Shown: positions 44,410 to 53,507, counted from the stretch's first letter. The stretch is DNA of 64,000 bases from Jiella marina (GCF_024359545.1 NZ_JAKQZG010000004.1:310001-374000), one strand, 5' to 3'. Program-made: numbers and translations. The notes: generated by a model not told the origin, from the letters alone.

Positions 44410-45276
44410 ATGAAATCTCAGTCTGCTCGTCGCACCATGATCCGTGCCGCGATGGCCGCTCCCTATCTCCAGCGAGAGGAAGAATACGAGCTGGCGGTCC
44501 GCTGGAAGGAACAGGGCGACCAGGAGGCCCTGCATAAGATCACCTCGGCGCATATGCGCCTGGTGATTTCCATGGCATCCAAGTTCCGCCATTTCGGTTT
44601 GCCGATGAGCGATCTCATCCAGGAAGGCCATGTCGGTCTTCTCGAAGCGGCGGCGCGTTTCGAGCCTGAACGGGAAGTGCGGTTCTCCACATACGCGACC
44701 TGGTGGATCCGCGCCTCTATCCAGGATTACATCCTGCGCAACTGGTCGATCGTGCGCGGCGGCACCTCTTCCGCCCAGAAGGCACTCTTCTTCAATCTGC
44801 GCCGGCTGCGGGCCCGCCTCAGCCAGGGCTCCGAAAGCATCTCCGGTTCGGCGATGTATCGCGAGATCGCGACGGCCCTGAAGGTTTCCGAGGGCGATGT
44901 CGCGTTGATGGATTCGCGCCTGTCGGGGCCGGACTCGTCGCTCAACGCGCCGCTGATCGAGGATGAATCCGGAAGTGCCGATCGCCAGGACTTCCTGGTT
45001 TCCGATGCGCCCCTGCCGGACGAGATGGTCTCGAGCTCGATCGACGACGAGCGCCGCGTCACATGGCTGAACACGGCGCTGGATGTGTTGTCGGAGCGCG
45101 AGCTCAAGATCATCCGCGAGCGCCGGCTTCAGGACGACGGTGCCACGCTGGAAGCGCTTGGCACGAAGCTGGGCATCTCCAAGGAGCGGGTTCGTCAGAT
45201 CGAGACGCGGGCGCTGGAGAAGCTGCGGGTCGCTCTTCTGGAGACGAATGGCGACCGGACGGCCTATGTGAGCTGA
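44410..45276 (+). CDS. rpoH2: heat-shock sigma factor RpoH (RpoH2 type)
   Basis: 288 residues. Region 2 contains the DLIQEGHVGLLEAAARFEP core-binding segment and RFSTYATWWIRASIQDYI; the RpoH box QKALFFNLRR follows; region 4 carries LEALGTKLGISKERVRQIETRALEKLR. The start is ATG 44410 with GGAGGG upstream; a longer frame to 44353 has no such site. Rhizobia carry two rpoH genes; the position after carD and an EcfG promoter point to RpoH2, which in S. meliloti handles late or oxidative/stationary stress. It ends at a clear terminator. Confidence 0.93.
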   Translation: MKSQSARRTMIRAAMAAPYLQREEEYELAVRWKEQGDQEALHKITSAHMRLVISMASKFRHFGLPMSDLIQEGHVGLLEAAARFEPEREVRFSTYATWWIRASIQDYILRNWSIVRGGTSSAQKALFFNLRRLRARLSQGSESISGSAMYREIATALKVSEGDVALMDSRLSGPDSSLNAPLIEDESGSADRQDFLVSDAPLPDEMVSSSIDDERRVTWLNTALDVLSERELKIIRERRLQDDGATLEALGTKLGISKERVRQIETRALEKLRVALLETNGDRTAYVS

Positions 45277-45311
45277 CGCGGCTGCCAACCAGCTGATTCA
45301 TGAGGAATGTG

Positions 45312-45352
45312 CAGCGCCGGTGGGCCGAAGGGCCAGCCGGCGCTGTTTTGTT
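45312..45352 (+). terminator. intrinsic terminator of rpoH2
   Basis: Perfect 9-bp stem CAGCGCCGG/CCGGCGCTG followed by TTTTGTT, 35 bases after the rpoH2 stop. It also marks the border between the core genes and the minus-strand sugar region. Confidence 0.88.
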
Positions 45353-45362
45353 CGGAGAAACC

Positions 45363-47426
45363 TCAGCCTGCCGCCAGTCGGAGGGGATTCTCGTCTGTGG
45401 AATCTTCCCCAACAGAAAGGGCCTGCGGTGGCAGGCCGGCGGCATGGCGTTCATGGACCAGACGGTAGGCGCGTTCGAGATTGCGCGTGTAGCGCTCGCT
45501 CTGAAACAGTGGCGTGGTCAGGCGGTTTTGGGCAAGCTTTTCGCGCAAGGTGGCGTGCTTCTCACGGTCACGGGCGATCTCGAGCGCCAACTGCTCATAG
45601 GCTTCGTCGCTTTTCGTGATCAGTTCAGGCAGCCCGATCGCCGTCAGGACGCTGGCGGCGACCCGTGCCGCGAACTGGTCGCCGATCCGGGTCAGGACAG
45701 GCAGGCCTGCCCAGAGCGCGTCACTGGCCGTCGTGTGAGCGTTGACGACAAAGGTGTCGAGGAACAGGTCGGCAAGTCCTTGTCGTGCAAGATGGCTGGC
45801 GTGATCGGTCTTTTCGGCAAAGACAATGCGATCCGGATCGATGCCGTAGCGCGCCGCGGCCTGCTTCAGATTGCTCTCGGCCTCGGAATGAGACCGGAGA
45901 AGCCAAAGGCAGCTGCCCTCGACCCTTCGTAGGAGACGCATCCAGATCGCGAATTCTCGCGGCGTGATCTTGTAGGTCCCATTGAAGCAGCAGAAGACGA
46001 AGCCGGATGGAGGCAGGCCGAAATCCTCGCGGGTCAGGGAGGTGTCGGGGATCGCGCGCGTGTCGTCCGTCGCCTGATAGGTATGGGGCAGGCGGATGAT
46101 CGCTTCGCTGTAGTGCTTCTCCAGATCGGGTGGGATGATCACGGGATCGGCGACGAGATAGTCGATGGCAGGCGCCCCCATCGTCGCCGGGTAGCCGAGA
46201 TAGCTGATCTGGATCGGCGCTGCGCGGTGGAAGAAGATGCCCGGCCGCGAGTTCTTGGTGAACCCCTTGAGATCGACCGCGATGTCGAGACCGTCGGCTC
46301 GGGCGCGCTCGGCAATCTCACGGTCCGTGAGCGCACGGACATCGTCGAACCGGCTCACTGATTTCTTCAGGTCCGCCGTGATCCTTTCGTCCGTTTCAGT
46401 GCCGAAGGAATACAGGAGGATATCAAAGGCATCGCGGTCGTGATGGGCGAAGACCTGTGACATCAGGCACATGGTGGCATGGGAGTGGAAGTCGGCCGAG
46501 AAGTAACCGACCCTGATCCGATTTGATTGCCCGGAGACCAGCGGCGAAGGGAGCGGTTCTGAAGCAGTGAACCGTTCCACCCATCGCTCCGACCGCCGGC
46601 GCTGACGCGCCGGCGCATCTTCCAGCGCCAAGGTCGTGAACGGGTCGACCGCCTCAGTCGTCAGGCCGAGGTTTTCGAGGTCCTGACTGTACATCTCGAA
46701 GCGTTGCCAGTCGCACAGATGGGCGAGTTGATGCAGGAGATAGGCACGCGCCTTGCCGTGACCGGGCGAAAGCTCCAGCGTCCGGATGAAGTTTGCGACG
46801 GCTTCGTCGGCGTTTCCCATCATCTGATGGGTGCCGGCGATATTGTAGAACAGGTCGGGATCGTCCCTGGCGACGCGCGCCGCCTCGCCATAATGCGTCA
46901 GCGCCTCGTCATACCGATGCTGATCGCGCAGAAGGCCGCCGAGGTTCGTCCGCGCGCCGGCATGGGTCGGCGAGAGCGCGATCGCTTTCTCGAACGCGGC
47001 GCGCGCATCATTCTTGCGGTTCTGCGCCTTGAGAACGACACCCAGATTGTTGTGCGCGTCGGCATCCTGAGGGTTGGCCGCGACGGCGTTCCGGAAATTC
47101 TCCATCGCCGCGTCGAGGCGACCAAGACTCTTGTTGGCGCTGCCCAGGATGTTCCACAGGGTTGCCGAGCGGGGATAGGTCTTGGCCAGCACCGCGCCGC
47201 GCAGCGTCACGGCGCCGAAGTCGCCGCGATGATAAAGTGCTGCCAGTTCGTTCAAGCTTTCGATCGGCGGATCGAAGGCCCGTCCGCGCAAGGCTTCCAG
47301 CCCCTTTTGAGCGCGCTGGTTCTGCGGAAACCTGGCAAGGATGCTGGTATAGAGGCCGATCGCTTCGGCGAACTCGCCATTCTTTTCGTGGCGCCTGGCC
47401 TGAGCAATCAGCTTGTCGAGTTTCAT
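45363..47426 (-). CDS. TPR and SPINDLY/OGT-like glycosyltransferase
   Basis: 687 residues. The first ~250 form about six tetratricopeptide repeats (for example DADAHNNLGVVLKAQNRKNDARAAFEKAI). From ~290 to 660 comes a GT41-type catalytic region: GYFSADFHSHATMCLMSQ, DLKGFTKNSRPGIFFHRAAPIQISYLGYPATMG, FNGTYKITPREFAIWMRLL and LDTFVVNAHTTASDALWAGLPV, parallel to O-GlcNAc transferase. It should transfer a sugar from a nucleotide donor to Ser/Thr of a protein bound by the TPRs. It is the last gene of the minus-strand sugar run and its only recognisable glycosyltransferase. The acceptor could be flagellin or a surface protein, but none is in the window. Confidence 0.88.
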   Translation of the reverse strand: MKLDKLIAQARRHEKNGEFAEAIGLYTSILARFPQNQRAQKGLEALRGRAFDPPIESLNELAALYHRGDFGAVTLRGAVLAKTYPRSATLWNILGSANKSLGRLDAAMENFRNAVAANPQDADAHNNLGVVLKAQNRKNDARAAFEKAIALSPTHAGARTNLGGLLRDQHRYDEALTHYGEAARVARDDPDLFYNIAGTHQMMGNADEAVANFIRTLELSPGHGKARAYLLHQLAHLCDWQRFEMYSQDLENLGLTTEAVDPFTTLALEDAPARQRRRSERWVERFTASEPLPSPLVSGQSNRIRVGYFSADFHSHATMCLMSQVFAHHDRDAFDILLYSFGTETDERITADLKKSVSRFDDVRALTDREIAERARADGLDIAVDLKGFTKNSRPGIFFHRAAPIQISYLGYPATMGAPAIDYLVADPVIIPPDLEKHYSEAIIRLPHTYQATDDTRAIPDTSLTREDFGLPPSGFVFCCFNGTYKITPREFAIWMRLLRRVEGSCLWLLRSHSEAESNLKQAAARYGIDPDRIVFAEKTDHASHLARQGLADLFLDTFVVNAHTTASDALWAGLPVLTRIGDQFAARVAASVLTAIGLPELITKSDEAYEQLALEIARDREKHATLREKLAQNRLTTPLFQSERYTRNLERAYRLVHERHAAGLPPQALSVGEDSTDENPLRLAAG

Positions 47427-47536
47427 CGTCTCACGCAGTGGGGATAGGGCATGGGTGCCCCAAGGCTAGCGTGAGCCTCTTGCATCTGGCTGACTTCGAG
47501 CCCCTCGGCCCCTGACCGGTTGGGGCAAAAGGCCGC

Positions 47537-48289
47537 TCAGCTGATCTTGAGCCGCATCACCTCGCGCTGCGCGTCGCTGACGCGGTCCATCAGCGCGTCG
47601 CTGAAGGTGAGATGGAACTTCGTCCAGTCCGGCATGTAGCCGACGCTGTAGCAGTAGTAGAGCGTGCGGCGCCCGCGACCCGAGACATTGGGAAAGCTGC
47701 CATGGGTCATGGCTTCGGTGAAGATGATCGCGTCGCCTGGCTCCGTATCGAGAGGGATCAGGCCGATCTCGTCGCCGCTCGCATCGCCGGGCCGGGGAAA
47801 ATTCGCCTTGTGGGAACCGGGGATCGCCGCGAAGCAGCCATCCTCGATGCCGTGATTGGCGATGGGGAACACGACCTTGGTCAGGACGGAGAAGATCTGG
47901 CCGTTGCGGGCCTCGTAGTGCGCCTTCGGGTGAATCGGCGTTCCGGCCATGTGAAGCGGCGTTTCGCCGCCCTTCCAGTGGTAGATCGCATAAGTGTGGT
48001 TGAGGCGGAACAGCCCGAGGGTCGTTTCGCGGATGACGTCGAGGACTTGCGGGATGTCGATCAGCGCCTCGAATTCCGGCCCCGCCTCGGCGATGTTCGA
48101 CAGATAGAGCTCTTCGGCGGTACGCGGCTTGCTGCACACGACATGGGGCGGCAGGGCCTCTTCGGCGGCATTCTCCATCTCGTCCATCCGCGCATTGATG
48201 CGCGCGATCTGTTCCGGCGAAAGCACGTTCTTCAGGACCACATAGCCGTTCAGGTCGAAGAGATAGCGGGTGAGCTCATCCATGGGCAT
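47537..48289 (-). CDS. PhyH-like dioxygenase family protein without the usual HxD
   Basis: 250 residues of the phytanoyl-CoA dioxygenase fold: LNGYVVLKNVLSPEQIARIN at the start, VIPGSHK-type block AAIPGSHKANFPRPGD, PGDAIIFTEAMTHGSFPN with the distal His, and an Arg (GRGRRTLYYCYS) for 2-oxoglutarate. At the place of the HxD iron ligands it reads LHMAGTPIHP, an HxA pattern, as in a subfamily that usually reads LHGG. Activity may therefore not be a normal Fe/2-oxoglutarate hydroxylation. It overlaps the E1 beta gene by 14 bases. An alternative ATG is two codons in. Confidence 0.8.
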   Translation of the reverse strand: MPMDELTRYLFDLNGYVVLKNVLSPEQIARINARMDEMENAAEEALPPHVVCSKPRTAEELYLSNIAEAGPEFEALIDIPQVLDVIRETTLGLFRLNHTYAIYHWKGGETPLHMAGTPIHPKAHYEARNGQIFSVLTKVVFPIANHGIEDGCFAAIPGSHKANFPRPGDASGDEIGLIPLDTEPGDAIIFTEAMTHGSFPNVSGRGRRTLYYCYSVGYMPDWTKFHLTFSDALMDRVSDAQREVMRLKIS

Positions 48290-49253
48290 GGCCGATTGTC
48301 CGGTCTGTCACTGAGAATTCGGATCTCGCGATCCATTCGAGAACGGCCGCCTCGTCCAGGACGAAGCGATCGGGATTGGGAGAGAGGTCGCGCCTGTCGA
48401 TCCTGCGGTAAAGGGGCAGGGCACGGTGCGCAATGCCGCGATCGGCGAGGGCGCTCCGCAGGCGTTCGCCCGGGCGGTTCATCGAGCGGGAATCGTCGAT
48501 CAGGATCAGCCGGCCGGTGCGCGCGACCGATTCGGCGATGGCCGTCCAGTCGATGCGATTGACGGCGGCGACCCCGAAGAGATCGGCCGGGTGCCCGGCC
48601 GCTGCCAGGACCGCGCGCAGGCTGCGTGCCTGAGGCCAGGCGAAGTTGAAGGCGACGACCGTGGCGGCATCGCCGGACGCGAGCTTGAAAATGCCGGCCT
48701 CTCCGTCGATCCCTTCCGGCGCTTCCTGGTCCGCGGCGCTGCGGAACAACCGCTGGCTTGGCGCCAGAAGGCGAAAGCCCGGTGCCACGAGATGACGTGC
48801 GATAATCGTCTCGGCCGCATTCGCATCAGAGAGTGCATAGGCCTCGAAGTCGCCGAGCGAACAGAAATCGGCGAGATTGTTCAATCGCGACTGGGGCCCT
48901 TCGAAGCCGCTGTCGACCACGATCGGCACGATGGTGAAGGAGCCGGTCGCGCCCGCCTGACGCGCCATGTTCCAGGTGTTGACCATCTGGTCGGCCGCAA
49001 GCAGCAGGAAATCGAGCTGCTTGACGAAGAAGATGGAGTCCACGCCTTCGAGCATCAGGCCGAAGCCGAAGCCGGCCATGGCGTTTTCGCAGTTCGGCGT
49101 GTTGATCGCCTCGATGCCTGCATGCACCGCAAGGTCTCGCGTCAGACCCGAGAGGCAGCTGGCGACGGTGATGTTCTGGCCGAAGCAGACGACGCGGTCC
49201 GCCCTGGCGAGCCGCTCCCTGATCGCGGCATTGATGATTTCGACAAAGGTCAT
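48276..49253 (-). CDS. thiamine-diphosphate enzyme E1 beta subunit-like (transketolase C-terminal type)
   Basis: 325 residues of the pyrimidine-binding/transketolase C-terminal type: FVEIINAAIRERLARADRVVCFGQNI, HAGIEAINTPNCENAMAGFGFGLMLEG with the conserved Glu region, and a C-terminal RLILIDDSRSMNRPGERL domain. It pairs with the E1 alpha gene upstream, overlapping by 4 bases. Pyruvate and branched-chain dehydrogenases have this two-gene E1, but no lipoyl E2 or E3 is nearby. In a sugar cluster the pair may instead transfer a C2 or acyl unit to a keto sugar. That is inference. Confidence 0.8.
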   Translation of the reverse strand: MTFVEIINAAIRERLARADRVVCFGQNITVASCLSGLTRDLAVHAGIEAINTPNCENAMAGFGFGLMLEGVDSIFFVKQLDFLLLAADQMVNTWNMARQAGATGSFTIVPIVVDSGFEGPQSRLNNLADFCSLGDFEAYALSDANAAETIIARHLVAPGFRLLAPSQRLFRSAADQEAPEGIDGEAGIFKLASGDAATVVAFNFAWPQARSLRAVLAAAGHPADLFGVAAVNRIDWTAIAESVARTGRLILIDDSRSMNRPGERLRSALADRGIAHRALPLYRRIDRRDLSPNPDRFVLDEAAVLEWIARSEFSVTDRTIGHAHG

Positions 49254-50224
49254 GCCAGGAACCCGTCCAAAGGCGCGCGGGCTTCCGCGACAAGCCGGCG
49301 CCAGGTTTCGGCAGGAAGTCGGCCCGAAAGCCGATAGAGCGGATCGCGCTCGCTTTCTTCGATGATCGGCCCCGCTTCGTAGCTGATATGGGCCGCGCCG
49401 CCATGGTGGTAGTTGATGGTGCGTGGCGGCTTGCCTTCTTCGGTGACCTCCCGGTCGCCGAGGGTCGCCAGGGTCACTTCCACGATGGCCGGCCTCTGCG
49501 CTTCGGCGACGTCGGCCCGGAGCGCCGTCATCCCCTTGAGACAGGCCTCGGCGTCATCCCCGGAAAGTCTGCGAAAGGGAATCGCGAAAGCCTCGGCCAA
49601 TCGCTGTAGATCCAAGGCGCAGCGGCGTTCGGCGACGCGGGTATACATCGACCAGTCATTGTTCTCGACGAGGAAGATCAGTGGCAGGCGCAGGCTCGTC
49701 GCCATCATGAGGGCTTCGTAAAAGGCGCCTTCTTCGAGCGCCCCGTCACCGGTCACCGCGAAAGTCACGGCGTCGGCCTGCTTGACCGCGCGGCCCTTCG
49801 CGACACCCACCGCAACGGGCAGGCAATTGCCGAGAATGCTCGACGTGTAGACGATACCGTTCTCCGGAGCGATCAGGTTCATCGCTCCGAAGCGGCCGCC
49901 GCCTGGCGCGTCCCTCTCCAGCCGGTACTCGGCGATTTCGGCCGCGAGATCGGCATTCCGGGCGATGTTGTAGTGAATGTTGCGGTGGGTCAGCAGCAGG
50001 CGATCATGCGCGCCCATCGCCATGGAGACCGCGACCGCGACGGCCTCGTGGCCGAGCGCCAGATGGATCGGCACCTGAAAGGCTCGCCGTTTGACGAGTT
50101 CGTTGACCACGAGCATCGACAGGCGCAGGCGCAGCATTTCCCACGCGAGTGTCTCCATCACTTCGCCGGCCTGCTCGATCGAATCTCGGGCAAGGGGAGA
50201 CTTGCTGGTTTCAAAGGCTTCCAT
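49250..50224 (-). CDS. thiamine-diphosphate-dependent E1 alpha subunit
   Basis: 324 residues with the complete diphosphate-binding motif GDGALEEGAFYEALMMATSLRLPLIFLVENN split as GDG (~166) and NN about 28 residues later, LGHEAVAVAVSMAM near residue 60, and LTHRNIHYNIARN. It is clearly a 2-oxo-acid dehydrogenase E1 alpha-type enzyme. The start at 50224 is chosen because it overlaps the upstream epimerase by 14 bases in the same style as its neighbours; the frame to 50422 is inside that gene. Its partner is the E1 beta gene. Substrate is unknown. Confidence 0.83.
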   Translation of the reverse strand: MEAFETSKSPLARDSIEQAGEVMETLAWEMLRLRLSMLVVNELVKRRAFQVPIHLALGHEAVAVAVSMAMGAHDRLLLTHRNIHYNIARNADLAAEIAEYRLERDAPGGGRFGAMNLIAPENGIVYTSSILGNCLPVAVGVAKGRAVKQADAVTFAVTGDGALEEGAFYEALMMATSLRLPLIFLVENNDWSMYTRVAERRCALDLQRLAEAFAIPFRRLSGDDAEACLKGMTALRADVAEAQRPAIVEVTLATLGDREVTEEGKPPRTINYHHGGAAHISYEAGPIIEESERDPLYRLSGRLPAETWRRLVAEARAPLDGFLA

Positions 50225-50804
50225 GGTTGGCTCTGAACTCGGCGAAGGAGGAATAACTGGCGTGCTCGTCCGATAGTTGCGGCTGGTGGTTGTCGAGCGG
50301 CCAGTCGATGGCCAGTTCCGGATCGTTCCAGGCGATACCCGCTCCGGCTGCGGCCGCATAGTCGCGATCGGCGAAGATGACCAGATCGGCGTGGGCCGAA
50401 AGGGAGAGGCAGCCATGGGCAAAGCCCGGCGGCACCTTCAGACCCGCTGCCCCGCCCTCCGCTTCCGGCGAGAGCCTGAAGCCCTGCCAGCGTCCGAAGC
50501 TGCGGCTTTGTCTGCGCAGATCCACCACTACCCAGAACATCTGGCCCGAGACGGCGGCGATGACCTTGCCTTCGCTGTGGGGGGCAAGTTGGCAGTGCAG
50601 GCCACGCAGGACGTACGGTTCGCGCGTTGCGGAGAAGAGTACCTGCTTGGCATCGACCGCCAGTCCCTCGGCCGTCATCCTTCCACCGGCCACGAGCTTC
50701 ACCAGTGAACCGCGCCAGTCCACATGGCGTTGAAACGGTGCGGTGACGACCGGCGGCAAGACGGGATCGAAACAGGTCATGGCGTTGGATGGCGAGGTTG
50801 TCAT
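50211..50804 (-). CDS. dTDP-4-dehydrorhamnose 3,5-epimerase (RfbC) family protein
   Basis: 197 residues with the RfbC cupin core: FQRHVDWRGSLVKLV, the catalytic-His motif VLRGLHCQLAPHSEGK, KVPPGFAHGCLSLS and GIAWNDPELAIDWPL. It should epimerise C3 and/or C5 of a nucleotide 4-keto-6-deoxysugar. No rfbA, rfbB or rfbD is in the window, so the substrate is probably not dTDP-glucose-derived; the GDP-4-keto-heptose expected from the upstream genes is a candidate. It overlaps both neighbours. Confidence 0.87.
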   Translation of the reverse strand: MTTSPSNAMTCFDPVLPPVVTAPFQRHVDWRGSLVKLVAGGRMTAEGLAVDAKQVLFSATREPYVLRGLHCQLAPHSEGKVIAAVSGQMFWVVVDLRRQSRSFGRWQGFRLSPEAEGGAAGLKVPPGFAHGCLSLSAHADLVIFADRDYAAAAGAGIAWNDPELAIDWPLDNHQPQLSDEHASYSSFAEFRANHGSL

Positions 50805-51661
50805 GGGCGACCCGCCAGGACCGAAAGGGCGTAGTGCCCACGCGGGCTCTTCGTACGCCGCATCCGCAAGGAGGACAATCCGACCTCCGAGAGAAGGGTG
50901 ATCAGTGCGGGTGGATCGAACATCCAGAGATGACAGGCGTTGAAGATGTCGTCTTCGGGTGGTCTGCGCTGAAAGGCGAGGGCGTCCGGCACCTCGATAT
51001 AAAGCGCGCCTCCTGTGGCCAGATTGGCAGCGGCAGTCTGCAGGACGGCGCGCGGATCGGCGACATGCTCGAGCAGATAGTTCATCGTGATCAGGTGAAA
51101 CAGCCCTGCCGCGAAGGCGTCATCGAAGCGGCGCTGAAAATAGCCGATGCCAAACCGTTCCACGAATTGGCCCTGCGCACCGGGATCGACGATCGCAGCC
51201 GACCAGTCGGAGGCGTTTCTGCCCGCCTGCTGCCGAAAGACATAGACGAAGATGCCGTTGCCGCCTCCGACATCGAGCATTCTCAGCGGTCGATCCCTGG
51301 CGTCCGCCAGCACGCCATCGGCCGTCAGTTCGCCAAGGTCCATGAGGATCGTCTCCGCGCGCCGCGCGGACTCCGATTCGGCGGGAGGCAGCGCTACGAT
51401 CCGTTCGAACGTCGCTTCCGCGCTCTCGCGCCGAAAGCCGCCGGCCTGATCGCGATAGGCGTGATCATAGATGGTGTGGATGATCTGGGGATCGCGACCA
51501 TAGCGCGAATAGTGAAAGCCGCACCGGGTGCAGCGCACCCACGCGCGGCGATAGCCTTCTTCGGAAACGCCGACGGCCCGTTCGTAGATGTCCGGCGTCT
51601 CATAGGAAAACACCGTGGACGCGTCCGGGCATCTGCAGATCAGACAGGCGTTCGGGATCAT
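50801..51661 (-). CDS. class I SAM-dependent methyltransferase with N-terminal zinc-finger-like region
   Basis: 286 residues. The N-terminus has CLICRCPD and CTRCGFHYSRYG, two CxxC pairs likely to bind zinc. The methyltransferase core includes LRMLDVGGGNGIFVYVFR near residue 125, MNYLLEHVADPRAVLQ and GALYIEVPD. This layout is common among sugar-tailoring methyltransferases in O-antigen and glycan clusters. The position methylated cannot be told. It overlaps both neighbours by 4 bases. Confidence 0.84.
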   Translation of the reverse strand: MIPNACLICRCPDASTVFSYETPDIYERAVGVSEEGYRRAWVRCTRCGFHYSRYGRDPQIIHTIYDHAYRDQAGGFRRESAEATFERIVALPPAESESARRAETILMDLGELTADGVLADARDRPLRMLDVGGGNGIFVYVFRQQAGRNASDWSAAIVDPGAQGQFVERFGIGYFQRRFDDAFAAGLFHLITMNYLLEHVADPRAVLQTAAANLATGGALYIEVPDALAFQRRPPEDDIFNACHLWMFDPPALITLLSEVGLSSLRMRRTKSPRGHYALSVLAGRP

Positions 51662-52587
51662 GCGTCAGGGCTTTCGACAGGCTTTGCCGGCAGCAGGCCC
51701 AGAAACTGCGCCACGTCCCGTAACCCGGCTTCGAGGTCGGTTTCGGCCCGCCAGCCAAGGGACTGAGACGCAAGGACGCCCGAGACGTTCCGGATGCTCG
51801 GATGGTCCGGGTCGCTTTCGACCAGTCGGCATTCGTGTCCGAGAAGTCCTGCAGCCGTCTCGACTACTTCGCGCAAGGTGATCGGCCGGTCCGGCTGGAT
51901 GTTGAAGACCTCGAAGCCAGTGCGGTCTCGTGCTGCCAGAATCGCGCGCGCGATGTCGCCCACATGCAGAAAGCCGCGCGCCGTACGGGCGGAGCCCACC
52001 ACGACGTTGCCGCCCTCGGCCACCTTGGCAAGAAGCGCCTCGACCGCCGACCAGTTGTCATGGCGCGGCCCGTAGATGATGCCGAAGCGCAGGACCGTGA
52101 CCGCGATCTCGGGATGACGTGCCTGCTGTTGTTTCAGAAGAGCTTCGCCCGCCAGCTTCGAGAGCGCGTATTCGGAGGTGAGCGCCAGTGCGTCGATCGG
52201 CGTGTCTTCGGTTTTCGCAATGCCGGGATCGAACCGGTCATAGACCCACTCGCTGGATGCGAAGATCAGGCGGGAAATGTTCCGTTCGACCATGGCGCGA
52301 AACAGATTGGCCGTGCCGGTGACGTTGACGTCGAAGCACGCGACCGGATCGCGGCGGCAGTCGCTGTCGCGGGCGATGGCCGCCAGATGAACGACCGCGT
52401 CGATCCCTCCCGGGAGCCGCTTGGCGAGATCCGGGTCGCGAATGTCGGCTTCGATGAATTCGTCGCACGCTTCTGCCGGGGGCGCCCTGTCGAGCCCGAC
52501 GACCCGAATGCCGGCTGCGCGGCATTGGCGAATGAGCTCGGCGCCGACGAAGCTCGACGCGCCGGTCACGAGAAGTGTCATGCCCAC
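51658..52587 (-). CDS. NAD-dependent epimerase/dehydratase (extended SDR)
   Basis: 309 residues, extended short-chain dehydrogenase fold: MTLLVTGASSFVGAELIRQC (GxxGxxG), FDVNVTGTANLFRAM, IFASSEWVYD, and catalytic YALSK near residue 145, ILRFGIIYGP-like TVLRFGIIYGPRHDNW. It acts on a nucleotide-linked sugar as 4-epimerase, dehydratase or 4-reductase; which one is not clear. It overlaps the next gene by 4 bases and the previous by 10. Confidence 0.86.
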   Translation of the reverse strand: MGMTLLVTGASSFVGAELIRQCRAAGIRVVGLDRAPPAEACDEFIEADIRDPDLAKRLPGGIDAVVHLAAIARDSDCRRDPVACFDVNVTGTANLFRAMVERNISRLIFASSEWVYDRFDPGIAKTEDTPIDALALTSEYALSKLAGEALLKQQQARHPEIAVTVLRFGIIYGPRHDNWSAVEALLAKVAEGGNVVVGSARTARGFLHVGDIARAILAARDRTGFEVFNIQPDRPITLREVVETAAGLLGHECRLVESDPDHPSIRNVSGVLASQSLGWRAETDLEAGLRDVAQFLGLLPAKPVESPDA

Positions 52588-53507
52588 GCCCCCGCAGTCT
52601 GGCGTTCTCGGGCCCGCATCAGGCCATGGGCGAGCGAAAGCACGTTGTCGAGCGAGGTCGACTGCGGACGGAAACCCAATGCCTCGGCTGACCTGTCGAG
52701 CGAGAGGCGAGGGGGGAGGGCGGCCAGTTCGATCGCTTCGGCCGGCTCCTCCGTCTCCCAGGCGAGGCCAAACTCACGTTTCAGTGCATCGAGGATACGC
52801 ATCTTGCTGGTCGGTGCAGCGCTGAGCAGATCGTAGCCGCCATTGCGCCGGCCCGCGCCGATCCAGGCGTCGATCAGCCCGACAAGGTCGCGGAGTCCCA
52901 CATAGTCCCGGACGATATCGGCCGGCTGCGTCACGAAAACTGCCCTTTCCACCAGAGCGTCGAGCATTTGCGCGACCAGAAAATCGCTCCCGAGATCGAT
53001 TTCAGGGCTGACATAACCGAAAAGCCGGACGTCCGCGATCGAATGGCGGGACAGGCGCCGGTGCCGATCTTCGGCTTCCAGCTTGGCGCGGGCATAGAAA
53101 TTGTCGGGCGCGAGCGATGCTTGCGGTGCCTGCTCCGGCCTCAAGGCCCCCGCATAGTCGGGCCCGTAGATCGCGCCGGTGGAGAGGAAAACATAGCCGC
53201 AGGTCGGGTGGCGCTCGAGATAGGACAGGCAGAACGCGTCGAAATGGGCCGTCACATCGAGAATGTCGGCGCCTGCCGCGCGAATGCGCCCGGGGACGCC
53301 ATCGCCGACGGCGTTGATGATGAGATCGAATTCTCCGTCAGCGAGGCGGTCGAACGGCAAGGCTTCGGCCTTGATCCCGTCTGCCTCGGCCAGGCTCGCC
53401 GCCCGGTCCGGTCGGCGCGCGAAAAGCGTCAGCCGGGCGCGATCGTGATAGGCGCGGGAAAGCCCGCGGCCGATCTGACCGGTCGCACCCAGAATGGCGA
53501 TCCTCAT
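52578..53507 (-). CDS. NAD(P)-dependent sugar reductase/epimerase (SDR)
   Basis: 309 residues beginning MRIAILGATGQIGRGLSRAY (dinucleotide GxxGxxG). LDVTAHFDAFCLSYLERHPTCGYVFLST is split over the central sheet, with FLSTGAIYGPDYAG and the catalytic YARAKLEAE. Probably a 4-keto reductase or epimerase of a nucleotide sugar, similar to the reductases of GDP- or dTDP-deoxysugar routes. The start at 53507 gives the usual 4-base overlap (ATGA) with the upstream oxygenase gene; a frame to 53579 is not supported. Confidence 0.82.
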   Translation of the reverse strand: MRIAILGATGQIGRGLSRAYHDRARLTLFARRPDRAASLAEADGIKAEALPFDRLADGEFDLIINAVGDGVPGRIRAAGADILDVTAHFDAFCLSYLERHPTCGYVFLSTGAIYGPDYAGALRPEQAPQASLAPDNFYARAKLEAEDRHRRLSRHSIADVRLFGYVSPEIDLGSDFLVAQMLDALVERAVFVTQPADIVRDYVGLRDLVGLIDAWIGAGRRNGGYDLLSAAPTSKMRILDALKREFGLAWETEEPAEAIELAALPPRLSLDRSAEALGFRPQSTSLDNVLSLAHGLMRARERQTAGAWA

